Positions 42,136 to 53,269 are shown, counted from the stretch's first letter. The stretch is 64,000 bases of DNA from CAZUCE01 sp964619265 (GCA_964619265.1 CAZUCE010000004.1:186001-250000); one strand, 5' to 3'. Numbers and translations are program-made. Notes: generated from the sequence alone by a model not told the origin.

Positions 42136-45092
42136 GAGCCGTCCGGGTGGCCGTCCAAGTGCAGCACTTCCTCCAAGCGTTCCACGAGTTCGTCTAGCTG
42201 GTAGGGCTTCTTCAAGAAGGCGACGCCGCGACGGGCGGCGATGCGGTGCATGGCTTCGTCTTCTGAATAGCCGCTGGTCAGCAGGATTCGAGCGTCGGGT
42301 TCGATGCGGCGCATTTCGATCAGGGCTTCCTCTCCACCGAGACGCGGCATGGACAGGTCGAGCAGCACCGCACGAATTTCGTTCCGGTTTCTTTCGAACA
42401 TGTCGACCCCTTCGCGGCCGTCGCAAGCGGTCAGCACAGAGTAACCGCTCTCGGCCAGCAGAGCGCTAGCGACCGAACGCACGATTTCTTCATCATCCAC
42501 GACCAGGATCGTACCTCCGCTGCCCTGTTCGCTGGTTAGGCTCGGAAGCGGAGGCGGTGCCGAGGCGCGAACCGGCGCCAGGGGGAAGAGCAAGCGGACC
42601 GTGGTGCCGCGACCGGCGATCGATTCTAGTTGGACGAAGGCATCGTGGCTACGGGCGATGCCGAGGACCGCGGATAGACCGAGGCCGCGCCCGAAGCTCT
42701 TGGTCGTAAAAAACGGGTCGAAGGCGCGGCCGACGACGGTGGAGTCCATGCCCGGTCCGTCGTCGTGAACGCACAGGGCGACGAACGTGCCCGGCTGGGC
42801 CGGAGAGCCGATGGCCAGGCCTTCGGTCGCAGCCGCGTCAGCTTCATTCAGGGTTCGAATCTCGGCCGAAACGGTGACGGTTCCGGCGCTGAGCCCGCGC
42901 CGCCCATCGTCTAGAGCTTCCGCTGCGTTGCTGACCAGGTGGACGAGCGCCTCGCGCAGCGGACCGGGATCGCCGTCGACGGGCGGGAGCTGGTTGGGGA
43001 CCTGAAGCTGGAGCCGCGCGCCTTTGGGCAGCAGGCGTTCGAGTACGTGGGAACCGTTGCGGACCACTTCGCAGAGTTCGACCTGCTCGGGACGAATCGG
43101 CCCGCCACCCGAGAACGACAGCATTTGTTCCGCCAGTTTGGCGGCGCGCAGGGCGCTGCTCTCGATCTGGGCGAGCGCCGGCGCGGCGGGGTGATCCGCT
43201 TCGACCTTGCGGGCTGCCATGCCGGCGTGACCGAGCACGCCGAGCAGCGCGTTGTTGAGATCGTGGGCGATGCCGCCGGCGAGCAGCGCGAGGCTCTCGA
43301 GTTTGTGGGAGTGTTGGACGCGCGCTTCGAGGCGCAGTCGTTCTTCTTCGGACCGGCGAGCCTCTGTGACGTCGGTCAGGAATCCCTCGACGTACTCGAA
43401 TTCACCGTCCTCGTTCCAGACACCCTCGCCGCGCTCCCACAGCCAACGTTCGGAACCATGGACGTCGCAGACGCGATAACGCAACTCATAGGCACGTCGT
43501 TCGGCGAGTGCGTGCTGCACACCCGTTAGGACGGCGGAACGATCTTCGGGGTTGACCAACCCGAGGAAGGTGCGCCCCGGGTCGCGAACCAGTTCGTCCG
43601 GAGAAAGGCCGAACAAATCGCGGGCTCCGCGGCTAGCGAAGTGCAAAGTGCGCAACTCGTCCGCGTCGCACCGGAAGACCATGCCGGGCAAGTTGTCCAT
43701 CAACGATTGGAGCGTTCGCTCCGAGCGCTGCATGGCCCGTTCACTCTGTTCGCGGTGGCGGCGGCTCTCGAGATGGTCGAGCACGCCGCTCGCCGTGGAA
43801 AACAGAGCGGTGAGTTCCGATCGTGCCGTGTCGAGGTCTTCAGCCGGAAGGCCACCGAGCCCGATCAAGCCAAGCAACCCGGCCTCGCCGCACAGCGGTA
43901 CGAGCATGAGGGCTCCATCGGGTGGATCGCAACCGGGTAGCCCGTGTTCGGCGCTTTCTGCGGGGCTCCAGCACACGATTTTCCGCGAATGAAGGGCCTG
44001 CTCGCAGGCGCCGGATACGCCGGCGCGCTTGAGCCTCTGGGGCAGGCGATTCTCGAGTCCGAACGCGCCCTCGACCGCATGAACATGCAGAGCTTCGTCG
44101 GCGGAGCCACGCTCGACGACGGCTAGGAAGCCGTCGCTCGCATGGGCCGCGCGGCAGACCAAGGACAGAAGTTCTGTTTCGACTCGATCCGCATCCCGGC
44201 CGTGCAGGGTTTGGGCCAGGAGCTTGCGGATCGACTCGAGCAGGCCATGACGGCGCTCGCTCTCGGCGGCCCGAGCGCGGCGCGCGGAGACGTTCTTGAC
44301 TTGGACGACAAAGGTCTGCGGCTCGGATGGGTTCCGGGGGACCGTTTGCAGGGAGATTTCGATCGGAAGCGGGTACCCGCCGGGACCAAAAGCGTGGGCT
44401 TCAAACTCGACCGTGCGCGCCGTCGTGGCTTCAGGCGGTAGATCGCGAAGCTCTGCGAGACGGGCAGCTCCAAGCGCTGCGTCTTCGGGGTGAACCAGCT
44501 CGGCCGGGCGCAGGCCCAAGACCTCGTCGGGGCGCAGTCCGAGGAGTTCAGGCAAGGCTCGGTTGGCCTCCAGAACTCGGCCGTTGCCCGATAGCAGGGC
44601 CAAGCCGACCCCCGCGTGGTCAAAAATGAGTTGATAGCGACCGCTGTTGCGGTCCCGCCACTGTCCGAGTTCGGTCCGCTCGCGGGCACAGGCTAGAAGG
44701 CGCAGCAAGCGCGCGAAGGCCTCTCCCAATTCACCGGCTCGGTCGCTGCCGGATCCGGCGGCTTGCTCGAGGTCAGCGATCGAGACGTCGCCAGGCAGCC
44801 AGCTGGGAAACGGGAGTGCAGCGCTTTGCGCGAATTGCTCAACCAACTCGCGGGTTTGCGGATCGAACTCGGGGGACGAACCGGCCACGACAAAAAGATC
44901 GGCCCGACTTGCCGCGAACGCCTCCCGTTGTGTCAGACCTGAAGGCGATGGCGTGCAGCGCACGCGGGTTCGCGACAGGCTCGAGCAAACCGCGCTAACG
45001 GGCTCGGATTGGCTCGCCTCAAAGGCGTGGATTTCGATCTCGAGAACCATGGAGTCGACAGAGCCCCCGTGAGAATTGTCTCCCGGGGTCAT
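42132..45092 (-). CDS. Hybrid histidine kinase with PAS, GAF, PAS and receiver domains
   Basis: A 986-residue protein if started at the ATG at 45092; the ATG at 45050 gives 972. No transmembrane segment is seen, so it is cytoplasmic. Order: an N-terminal region of about 130 residues that may be a worn receiver; PAS about 150-270 (YQLIFDHAGVGLALLSGNGRVLEANRAL); GAF-like about 290-440; PAS about 465-580 (LMDNLPGMVFRCDADELRTLHFAS plus PAC WLWERGEGVW); HisKA with His610 in AGGIAHDLNNALLGVLGHAG; HATPase with HLVSNAAEAL, DDGPGMD and GRGLGLSAVLGI; receiver with Asp912 (AVLLDLSMPRLGG) and Lys in FLKKPY. All catalytic boxes look intact. Targets are unknown. The next gene overlaps by GTGA. Confidence 0.9.
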   Translation of the reverse strand: MTPGDNSHGGSVDSMVLEIEIHAFEASQSEPVSAVCSSLSRTRVRCTPSPSGLTQREAFAASRADLFVVAGSSPEFDPQTRELVEQFAQSAALPFPSWLPGDVSIADLEQAAGSGSDRAGELGEAFARLLRLLACARERTELGQWRDRNSGRYQLIFDHAGVGLALLSGNGRVLEANRALPELLGLRPDEVLGLRPAELVHPEDAALGAARLAELRDLPPEATTARTVEFEAHAFGPGGYPLPIEISLQTVPRNPSEPQTFVVQVKNVSARRARAAESERRHGLLESIRKLLAQTLHGRDADRVETELLSLVCRAAHASDGFLAVVERGSADEALHVHAVEGAFGLENRLPQRLKRAGVSGACEQALHSRKIVCWSPAESAEHGLPGCDPPDGALMLVPLCGEAGLLGLIGLGGLPAEDLDTARSELTALFSTASGVLDHLESRRHREQSERAMQRSERTLQSLMDNLPGMVFRCDADELRTLHFASRGARDLFGLSPDELVRDPGRTFLGLVNPEDRSAVLTGVQHALAERRAYELRYRVCDVHGSERWLWERGEGVWNEDGEFEYVEGFLTDVTEARRSEEERLRLEARVQHSHKLESLALLAGGIAHDLNNALLGVLGHAGMAARKVEADHPAAPALAQIESSALRAAKLAEQMLSFSGGGPIRPEQVELCEVVRNGSHVLERLLPKGARLQLQVPNQLPPVDGDPGPLREALVHLVSNAAEALDDGRRGLSAGTVTVSAEIRTLNEADAAATEGLAIGSPAQPGTFVALCVHDDGPGMDSTVVGRAFDPFFTTKSFGRGLGLSAVLGIARSHDAFVQLESIAGRGTTVRLLFPLAPVRASAPPPLPSLTSEQGSGGTILVVDDEEIVRSVASALLAESGYSVLTACDGREGVDMFERNRNEIRAVLLDLSMPRLGGEEALIEMRRIEPDARILLTSGYSEDEAMHRIAARRGVAFLKKPYQLDELVERLEEVLHLDGHPDGS

Positions 45093-45258
45093 GCTCTCAA
45101 CGATCGTAGGTCTCGATCCCCTGAGCTTCCTCGACTCGAACTTGGCTTGCGTCGTGTGCGTCCCAACTGCGCGAATTTTACGGGCAATTTTCCCGGTGAG
45201 TCCCGTTCCCGGGGGAACTGCCCTAGGTGCGGAGAACCTCAAAACCGAACCCCTACCA

Positions 45259-45302
45259 AGATGCGAGGCCGGCCTCCGTTCCAGGAGACCGGCCTCGCGT
45301 CT
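45259..45302 (-). terminator. Hairpin terminator after katG
   Basis: A 14-bp stem with one G-U pair (45259-45272 with 45289-45302) and an inner CTCC/GGAG pairing lies 15 bases past the katG stop on the minus strand, followed by TTCGGTTTTG. Confidence 0.75.
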
Positions 45303-45316
45303 GGAAAGCTCTTCTC

Positions 45317-47620
<2,304 letters not shown>

Positions 47621-47907
47621 GGGTGGCTCGTGATCAGAAGTTCCGTGTGTGGGGATGAAATCTCTGCGGCTTCGGCGCAAGTGCGCGAGCCGAGGTGTGA
47701 AAGGCCAACCGGGGGGCGCGGGAACACCGCGCGCGGAAGAGCGCTTCGCAGCCTCCCAGGAATGGCTGGATCAGCTTCGTCCAAGCTCCACCGACTCTCC
47801 AGACGCAAGTCCGGATGCTCCCTATAAGGGGAGCCTATGGCCTTTTGGGCCGCGAACGACAGCCCTTTCCCCTGGGCAAGCGAGCGCTAAGGGACCGAGC
47901 CCGCGAA

Positions 47908-48459
47908 CTACTTCGAAGGCTCTGCAGCCAGGAGCTCGTGCTTTAGTTGCTGAGCCGGCTGGAACTCGCCGAGGTCGAAGCCGCGCAGCGATTCGCGAAA
48001 CTCGTCGAGACCGGTCGTACCGGCACGCCGGTAGGCCAACCAGCGGACTCCGAGTTGGAGTCGGTCGCAGGCCTTGGCGAATCGCGCCTCGCGGGTGGCT
48101 TGGGCTTGATACTCAGAAAAGCCCTCCCGGGCGAAACTCGACAGCGGACCGAGAATCCGGTCGGCTAAGCGCGCTTCCAGTTCCGCTTTCGCGCCTTTGG
48201 GCAGAGCTTCCGAGGCGGTTTTGGGCAGGTCCCCCGAGAGCGCTTCGGGGGCGTCGTGCAGGACGCAGAGGGTCACTGCCCGAGCCACGTCCAGGGGCGG
48301 TTCGACCCGCGGACCGAGGGCTGCGGCGAGCAGCGCGACCCCGTGGGAGTGCCCAGCAATCGACTCGGGGTGAGCAAGGCCGGCCTGGATCCAGCCGGTC
48401 CTGGGGAGCGCATCGAGGGCGCAAAGGTCCAGGAGGGCGATCAGAAGGGGGGAGTCCAC
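47908..48459 (-). CDS. HD-domain phosphohydrolase (YfbR/HDDC2-like)
   Basis: A 183-residue protein starting at a GTG at 48459. The HD metal site is laid out as LAHPESIAGHSHGVALLA (first His), LCVLHDAPEALSGDLP (the HD pair plus the following E-x-x-x-GD) and FAKACDRLQLGVRWLAY (final Asp), the arrangement of HD_3 enzymes such as YfbR and HDDC2, which are 5'-deoxynucleotidases. Length fits that family. It diverges from DAHP synthase with only 47 bases between the start codons; a palindromic ACTATAGT there offers a -10 box on each strand. Confidence 0.82.
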   Translation of the reverse strand: MDSPLLIALLDLCALDALPRTGWIQAGLAHPESIAGHSHGVALLAAALGPRVEPPLDVARAVTLCVLHDAPEALSGDLPKTASEALPKGAKAELEARLADRILGPLSSFAREGFSEYQAQATREARFAKACDRLQLGVRWLAYRRAGTTGLDEFRESLRGFDLGEFQPAQQLKHELLAAEPSK

Positions 48460-48470
48460 GGCCGCCTCAG

Positions 48471-48478
48471 ACTATAGT
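48471..48478. promoter_or_regulatory. Palindromic -10 box between divergent starts
   Basis: ACTATAGT reads TATAGT on both strands and lies 12 bases from the HD-gene GTG and 29 bases from the DAHP synthase ATG. No clear -35 was found on either side, so promoter function is tentative. Confidence 0.3.
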
Positions 48479-48506
48479 CCCGCACCGGGTCCAGAGCCCG
48501 ATCTCC

Positions 48507-49559
48507 ATGCTGTTGCACCTCGGCCTTCCCACCGCTTCCGAAGAAGCCCGCTCCCGGGCGATCGGAGTCCTCCACGATCTGGCCGCTGAATTCGGCGCCG
48601 AGCTCTCGTTCCTGGGCGAAAACCAGGCCCTGTGCGAGATCGCTGGCCCGCTTCCGGCAGCGGCCCGCACGCGCTTTGGCGATCTGCCGTACGTCAAATC
48701 GGTCCTGCACGCGAGCGATGCTCCCGAACTTCACGAACTGCGGGGGCGCGAGCCCTCGGTGGTCCGCATTGGCGGGGCCGTGTTCGGTGGAGGCTACGCC
48801 TCGCTGATTGCCGGTCCTTGCGCGGTCGAGGCCGAAGATCTTTTGCTGCGCATCGCGGGGCGGGTGCATGAGGCTGGAGCCGCTCTGCTGCGCGGCGGCG
48901 CCTACAAGCCGCGCACATCTCCGCATTCCTTCCAAGGGCTTGGGCGCGACGGGCTTGCGCGGCTCGGGCGCGTGCGCGACGCGGTGGGCATCGGCGTCGT
49001 CACCGAAGTGCTCGACCCGCGCGACGTGGATGCGGTCGGCGAAGTGGCCGACGCATTCCAGATCGGCGCGCGTTCGATGGCGAACCACACCTTGCTCCGG
49101 GAGGTGGCTTCCCACGGAAAGCCGGTGCTCCTCAAACGCGGCCTGGCCGCCACGGTGCGTGAGTTTCAGCTCGCCGCGGAGACGCTGCTGGTCGCGGGGC
49201 GGCCCGAAGTTGTCCTGTGCGAGCGCGGCATTCGTTCCTTTGCTGGTCCGACGCGCAACATCCTCGATCTCGGTGCGGTGGCCCACCTCAAGCGTGAGAC
49301 GCATCTCCCGATTTTGGTGGACCCTTCCCATGCATCCGGTCGCAGCGCGTTGGTTCCGCCGCTGGCCCGCGCCGGGATCGCAGCCGGAGCGGACGGCGTG
49401 ATGGTTGAAGTGCATCCGGCCCCGGAAGAAGCCCTATCCGACGGGTCCCAAGCGATCTCTTACGAGTCGCTCGAGAGCCTCTCGTCGGATCTGGAGAAGC
49501 TGACTGAACTTGATGGTCGCCGCTGGGTGCGACCTGAGCCGGCCGCGGCGGCTTCCTGA
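48507..49559 (+). CDS. aroF: DAHP synthase (3-deoxy-7-phosphoheptulonate synthase)
   Basis: A 350-residue protein from the ATG at 48507; the open frame extends far upstream through the HD gene but only from this point is it protein-like. Residues 1-75 form a ferredoxin/ACT-like regulatory subdomain (AAEFGAELSFLGENQALCEIAG), as in Thermotoga and Bacillus type I-beta enzymes. The barrel follows with SLIAGPCAVEAEDLLLRIA, AALLRGGAYKPRTSPHSFQGLG, GIGVVTEVLDPRDV, FQIGARSMANHTLLREV, PVLLKRGLAATVREF, LCERGIRSF and LPILVDPSHASGRS. It joins phosphoenolpyruvate and erythrose 4-phosphate as the first step of aromatic amino acid synthesis. The N-terminal domain suggests feedback control by tyrosine or phenylalanine. 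Confidence 0.93.
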   Translation: MLLHLGLPTASEEARSRAIGVLHDLAAEFGAELSFLGENQALCEIAGPLPAAARTRFGDLPYVKSVLHASDAPELHELRGREPSVVRIGGAVFGGGYASLIAGPCAVEAEDLLLRIAGRVHEAGAALLRGGAYKPRTSPHSFQGLGRDGLARLGRVRDAVGIGVVTEVLDPRDVDAVGEVADAFQIGARSMANHTLLREVASHGKPVLLKRGLAATVREFQLAAETLLVAGRPEVVLCERGIRSFAGPTRNILDLGAVAHLKRETHLPILVDPSHASGRSALVPPLARAGIAAGADGVMVEVHPAPEEALSDGSQAISYESLESLSSDLEKLTELDGRRWVRPEPAAAAS

Positions 49560-49707
49560 TCCGGCGGAGTTCGTTCCTCCGGATTGGGAACCGGCAAACT
49601 CGCAGCAGCCGATCAGGGGTCTGACGGGAATAGTCCACTCTGTGGCGGCGGCAGGTATCCTGCTCCGCCCGAAAACTCCAACGTCCCCTCCCGAGGAGCC
49701 CCCCCCT

Positions 49708-50472
49708 GTGCGCAAACCCTTCATCGCCGGCAATTGGAAGATGAACCTCGACCGCAGCTCGTGTTTCGAGCTAGCCGAGGCGCTCGCCGCTTCCCCCGCG
49801 GCCGGCTCGGATCAGGTCGACATCGCCGTCGCGCCGCCTGCGGTCTACCTGGAGACCGTCGCCCAGGCGCTCAAAAATTCCAACGTCCGCGCCGGAGCCC
49901 AAAACGTCGCCCAAGCGACCTCAGGCGCCTACACCGGAGAAATCTCGGCCGAGATGATCCGCGACGTGGGCGGCAGCTTCGCGATCGTCGGTCACTCCGA
50001 ACGGCGGCACGTCTACGGAGAGTCCGACAAGTTGATCAACGATCGCGTGCGCATGGCGCTCGAGCAGGAGCTCGACGTGATTCTGTGCATCGGTGAAACC
50101 CTCGAAGATCGCGACGGCAAGCAAACCGAGCAGGTCGTTCGCGATCAACTCGTGCGCGGGCTCGACGGAATTTCCTCGGTTGGCATGCAGCGCGTGACCT
50201 TGGCCTACGAGCCGGTTTGGGCCATCGGAACCGGGCGAACCGCGAGCCCCGATCAGGCTTCCGAGGTACACGTGTACCTGCGCGGGCTCCTGGCCGGTCT
50301 GTACGACGATGCGACGGCCGAGGCGACCCGCATCCAGTACGGTGGAAGCGTAAAGCCGAGCAACGCGGCCGAGCTCCTGTCGTCCGAGGGCATCGACGGC
50401 GCGCTGGTCGGTGGTGCGGCTCTCAAACCGCGCGACTTCCTGGCGATCATCGAGGCGGCGCCGACCGCCTAA
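49708..50472 (+). CDS. tpiA: Triosephosphate isomerase
   Basis: A 254-residue protein, normal length, starting at the GTG at 49708 (RKPFIAGNWKMN) with GAGGAG about ten bases upstream. The catalytic Lys is in AGNWKMN, the electrophilic His in FAIVGHSERR, and the catalytic Glu in LAYEPVWAIGTGRTA; the phosphate-binding loop IQYGGSVKPSNAAELL and GALVGGAAL complete the barrel. It interconverts dihydroxyacetone phosphate and glyceraldehyde 3-phosphate. The gene follows DAHP synthase by 148 bases. Thirteen bases after its stop begins the large inverted repeat 50485-50690, which would form a massive hairpin in the transcript. Confidence 0.96.
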   Translation: MRKPFIAGNWKMNLDRSSCFELAEALAASPAAGSDQVDIAVAPPAVYLETVAQALKNSNVRAGAQNVAQATSGAYTGEISAEMIRDVGGSFAIVGHSERRHVYGESDKLINDRVRMALEQELDVILCIGETLEDRDGKQTEQVVRDQLVRGLDGISSVGMQRVTLAYEPVWAIGTGRTASPDQASEVHVYLRGLLAGLYDDATAEATRIQYGGSVKPSNAAELLSSEGIDGALVGGAALKPRDFLAIIEAAPTA

Positions 50473-50484
50473 AAAGTACTGCGC

Positions 50485-50690
50485 CCTAGATCGGTAATAC
50501 GGTGCCAGAGCCAAATACACCGGTGAGATCGGTAATACGGTGCCAGGGCCAAATGCACCGCTGAGGCAGCCGCGGCAAAGCCGCGGCCCGGCAGCGAAGC
50601 TGCCGGTGCCTCAGCGGTGCATTTGGCCCTGGCACCGTATTACCGATCTCACCGGTGTATTTGGCTCTGGCACCGCATTACCGATCTAGG
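50485..50690. repeat. 206-bp near-perfect inverted repeat built of four 38-bp units
   Basis: Left arm 50485-50568 and right arm 50607-50690 pair over 84 bp with one mismatch (a G-U pair in one RNA strand). Each arm holds two direct copies of a 38-bp unit beginning GATCGGTAATACGGTGCCAG (50489-50526, 50527-50564; inverted copies 50611-50648, 50649-50686), about 90% alike. The 38-base centre (50569-50606) folds into two perfect 8-bp hairpins, GCCGCGGC-AAA-GCCGCGGC and CCGGCAGC-GAA-GCTGCCGG, so the whole could form a three-way cruciform. The units are unlike coding sequence. It resembles a REP/BIME or MITE-type non-autonomous element; no transposase is present. Confidence 0.9.
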
Positions 50691-50714
50691 ACGCGGCGTG
50701 TGGCAGCGGACTGC

Positions 50715-50885
50715 CTATTTGTCGGCGACGTCCTCGAAGTCGAAGTTGTTCTTCGGGTCGGCCGGGAGGATCTTGAACTCGTACTTGGGCTTGGATTCTT
50801 CCTTCGCCTCGGGCGTTTCCTCTCGGGGCGAAGCCGTTTCCGGCTTGGGGTCCTCGTCTTTGTGGGGCTGCTTGGAGTCGCTCAT
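50715..50885 (-). CDS. 56-residue peptide coupled to a radical SAM enzyme (candidate precursor peptide)
   Basis: The ATG at 50883-50885 overlaps the TAA stop of the radical SAM gene as TAATG, so it is translationally coupled; the frame ends with TAG at 50715-50717. It begins MSDSKQPHKDEDPKPETASP, is very rich in Lys, Glu, Asp and Pro for 33 residues, then changes to a more structured end: PKYEFKILPADPKNNFDFED followed by VADK. It has no Cys. Codon choice is as GC-rich as in its neighbours. The layout, a short peptide gene next to a B12-binding radical SAM protein with a PqqD-like tail, suggests that the enzyme recognises and modifies it, perhaps on the Tyr/Phe/Asn/Asp residues of the last 22 positions. 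It could instead be a small accessory subunit. Confidence 0.7.
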   Translation of the reverse strand: MSDSKQPHKDEDPKPETASPREETPEAKEESKPKYEFKILPADPKNNFDFEDVADK

Positions 50886-53089
50886 TAGACCTTGGGGCTA
50901 GCGGGGGTGAGGAGGCCGTTGCGGGAGAGTTCTTCGAGGCACTCGCGCGCGTCCTCGTGGGCTTCGGCTGGGAAAATGGAGACGATCTCTTCGGTGGATC
51001 GCTGACCGTCGCAGCGTTCGAGGACCGTCGCTGCGGCAGGTGAGAGCGTGCGTACCTCGCCGGTTCGCGGGTCGTAGACCAGCACCGAGGGACTGGGCCT
51101 TAAGGTCGGCAGCTCGGCGTCGAGTCGCTTGCGGTCTTCGTCTTCGATCAAATCCGACTGGTAGCGCGGTCGCAGGGTGCGCGAGTCGATCGAAGACAGC
51201 GTGGCGTCGATTTCGCCGCGATCGAACTTCATGGTCTTGGTCACAAGCCGAGGCCGGTGCGGCTTCTCGCCGGGTGCCGCATCTTGCTGAACCTCGAGCA
51301 CGTCCTCACACAGCTTCTCAAACGAACCGAACTTCGCCAGGTAGAGGAAATAGTGACTCTTGAGCTCGTGATAGAGCATGTTCGTGTTCTGGAACACGGG
51401 GAAGTGTGAGCGCAGCGCTTCGGTGAATTCGAGGTAGACGTCGCGGGCTTCCCGGCGACTCATACCGGTCGTGGCCTTGAAGTCGTAGTAAACCTGCAGG
51501 TCAGATTCCTCGTCCGGGTAGATCTCGACGATGTCGAATTCCTCCCGGCGCTTGAAGATCTCGGAGCGCTCGTCGAGGTAGAAGACTCTCACCGAGACTT
51601 CCTGGATGAGCGACTGGTGGTCGAGGATCGTCTGCAGCGTGCCGCGGGCCTCTTCGAGGGTTTCCGAGGGAAAGCCGACCATGGCGTACAGGGTCACCGA
51701 GATCCCTGCGTTGCGCACGCGCTGGATGAGTTCCAAGCTGGCCTCGGGGTCGATGCCCTTACACATTGCATCGAGGACGCGCTTTGAAGAGCTCTCGTAC
51801 CCGAATGCGATGCGCTTGCAGCCAGCCTTGGCCAAGTTGTCGCAGACCTCCTGGTCGAACACCTCGTGTTCGAGGCGCGCGTCGGACCACCACTGAACGT
51901 CCAGGCCGGCCTCCAGGATCGCCTCGGGCAGGCGCTTCGCCATGTTGGGTGGCAGGTCCTCGATCGCAAGGTAGAAGCTCCGCGTGTTGTGCTTCTCAGA
52001 GAGGATCTTCAGGTCCTCGACCGTCTGTTCGACCGTGCGGCCTCGGTAGCCCGGTCCGATCACCGTATACAGCGTGCAGAACACACACTTGCCCCAGTAG
52101 CAGCCGCGGGTCGCCGCTACCGGTAGTACGAGTTCTGGAGTGATGTACTTGTCCAGCGGCAGCCCGTCGAAGTCGGGTGTCGGGATCGTCTTGATGTCGA
52201 GCGGATCCTTGTGGGGGGTCGTTCGGACGACGCCGGCTTCGGTGCCGTAGATCAGGTTCGAGACCTCGTCGAGGCTGCCACCGTTTTCGAGGACGCGGCA
52301 CAGCTCGAGCAGCGGCCGTTCGCCTTCCAGGAGCACGAAACTGTCGATCACCGACCAGATCGCCGGCTGTTTGGCCATTTTTTCTGCGACGTACGCCATC
52401 AGGCCACCGCCGAGGGTGATGTGCACGCTTGGCTTCCACGCTTTGATCAATCGCGCCAAGGTGACGGTCGGAATCGCCTGGCTGGGGAACGTCACCGAGA
52501 TGCCAATCAGGTCGGGATCCTGCGCCTTCAACTGGGGCAGCAGAATCTCCTCGAAGTACTCGATGTAGGGGTTCTCGTCGCGATTCGAGGCAGCTTCGAC
52601 GATCTCGGCACTGCGCTCGATCGAGTGCCGCATGATGAACCCGTGAGCGGTAAGCCTCGTCGGGGCGAACTCCGCGGAGAACAACCGCAGGCCCTGCTCC
52701 AGCGTGCGACCAGCCCATAGGTACTTCTCGTAGTCGTAGAAGTCCTCGGGGCTGCGCAAGATGCGCTTGGCTTCTTCGATACCGGCCACGACTTCGTCGC
52801 CGATCAATTCGATCTCGGAAAGCTGCTGGTAGCGCTCCATCCCCGAGTAGTTGAGGCCGCCCGAGGACTCAAGTCGTTCGAACTCCCCGCTCTCGCGGAG
52901 CTTGGCCAACGAGCGTCCGAGTCGCTCTTTCGACAGGATCCAGTCGTAGGCCTCGATATTGGCGTCGATCTGCTCGACGCGCTCGATGCCGTTCTGGCGA
53001 AGCCAGGCCGCGAGAGACGGCAGGCTGAGATACGGCTGGGTGAAATGCCCCTGGGGCGGGAAGATCAGCGCGACATTCATGCGGGGCAT
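50885..53089 (-). CDS. B12-binding radical SAM enzyme with C-terminal PqqD-like domain
   Basis: A 734-residue protein from the ATG at 53089 (53080 is an alternative). Residues 1-250 form a cobalamin-binding-like domain (NVALIFPPQGHFTQPYLSLPSLAAWL, PDLIGISVTFPSQAIPTVTLARL, VHITLGGGLMAYVAEKM). The radical SAM core has its cluster Cys at 330, 335 and 338 (TRGCYWGKCVFCTLY), a C-x4-C-x2-C spacing seen in RGCxWGxCxFC enzymes rather than the standard C-x3-C-x2-C. Later motifs are YLAIEDLPPNMAKRL, CKRIAFGYESSSKRVLDAM and LYAMVGFPSETLEEARGTL. Residues about 665-734 (SVLVYDPRTGEVRTLSPAAA, then CDGQRSTEEIVSIFP and CLEELSRNGLLTP) have the PqqD/RiPP-recognition-element pattern. Its stop overlaps the start of a 56-residue peptide gene. 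Predicted role: radical peptide modification, perhaps C-methylation. Confidence 0.88.
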   Translation of the reverse strand: MPRMNVALIFPPQGHFTQPYLSLPSLAAWLRQNGIERVEQIDANIEAYDWILSKERLGRSLAKLRESGEFERLESSGGLNYSGMERYQQLSEIELIGDEVVAGIEEAKRILRSPEDFYDYEKYLWAGRTLEQGLRLFSAEFAPTRLTAHGFIMRHSIERSAEIVEAASNRDENPYIEYFEEILLPQLKAQDPDLIGISVTFPSQAIPTVTLARLIKAWKPSVHITLGGGLMAYVAEKMAKQPAIWSVIDSFVLLEGERPLLELCRVLENGGSLDEVSNLIYGTEAGVVRTTPHKDPLDIKTIPTPDFDGLPLDKYITPELVLPVAATRGCYWGKCVFCTLYTVIGPGYRGRTVEQTVEDLKILSEKHNTRSFYLAIEDLPPNMAKRLPEAILEAGLDVQWWSDARLEHEVFDQEVCDNLAKAGCKRIAFGYESSSKRVLDAMCKGIDPEASLELIQRVRNAGISVTLYAMVGFPSETLEEARGTLQTILDHQSLIQEVSVRVFYLDERSEIFKRREEFDIVEIYPDEESDLQVYYDFKATTGMSRREARDVYLEFTEALRSHFPVFQNTNMLYHELKSHYFLYLAKFGSFEKLCEDVLEVQQDAAPGEKPHRPRLVTKTMKFDRGEIDATLSSIDSRTLRPRYQSDLIEDEDRKRLDAELPTLRPSPSVLVYDPRTGEVRTLSPAAATVLERCDGQRSTEEIVSIFPAEAHEDARECLEELSRNGLLTPASPKV

Positions 53090-53269
53090 CCTAGCGATTC
53101 TTGCCGCGCCCTTCCGGTGGCTTCAGCTCGAAGCGCGAGCCTGGGGGGGCTCGACCGAGCGAGAAAATCGACGCTCATCCCCGCGGCCGCGCCGGCAAAA
53201 TTGGACACCAGATCCCGGCCGGCGTTCACGCAGCCGCCTGCGAGTGTGTCCTGGGTTGTCTAGCGGAGG

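Noticed and set aside
47817..47834. GCTCCC/GGGAGC inverted repeat around TATAAG as a katG operator
   Set aside because: Short, about 200 bases from the katG start, and not like any known PerR, OxyR or Fur site.
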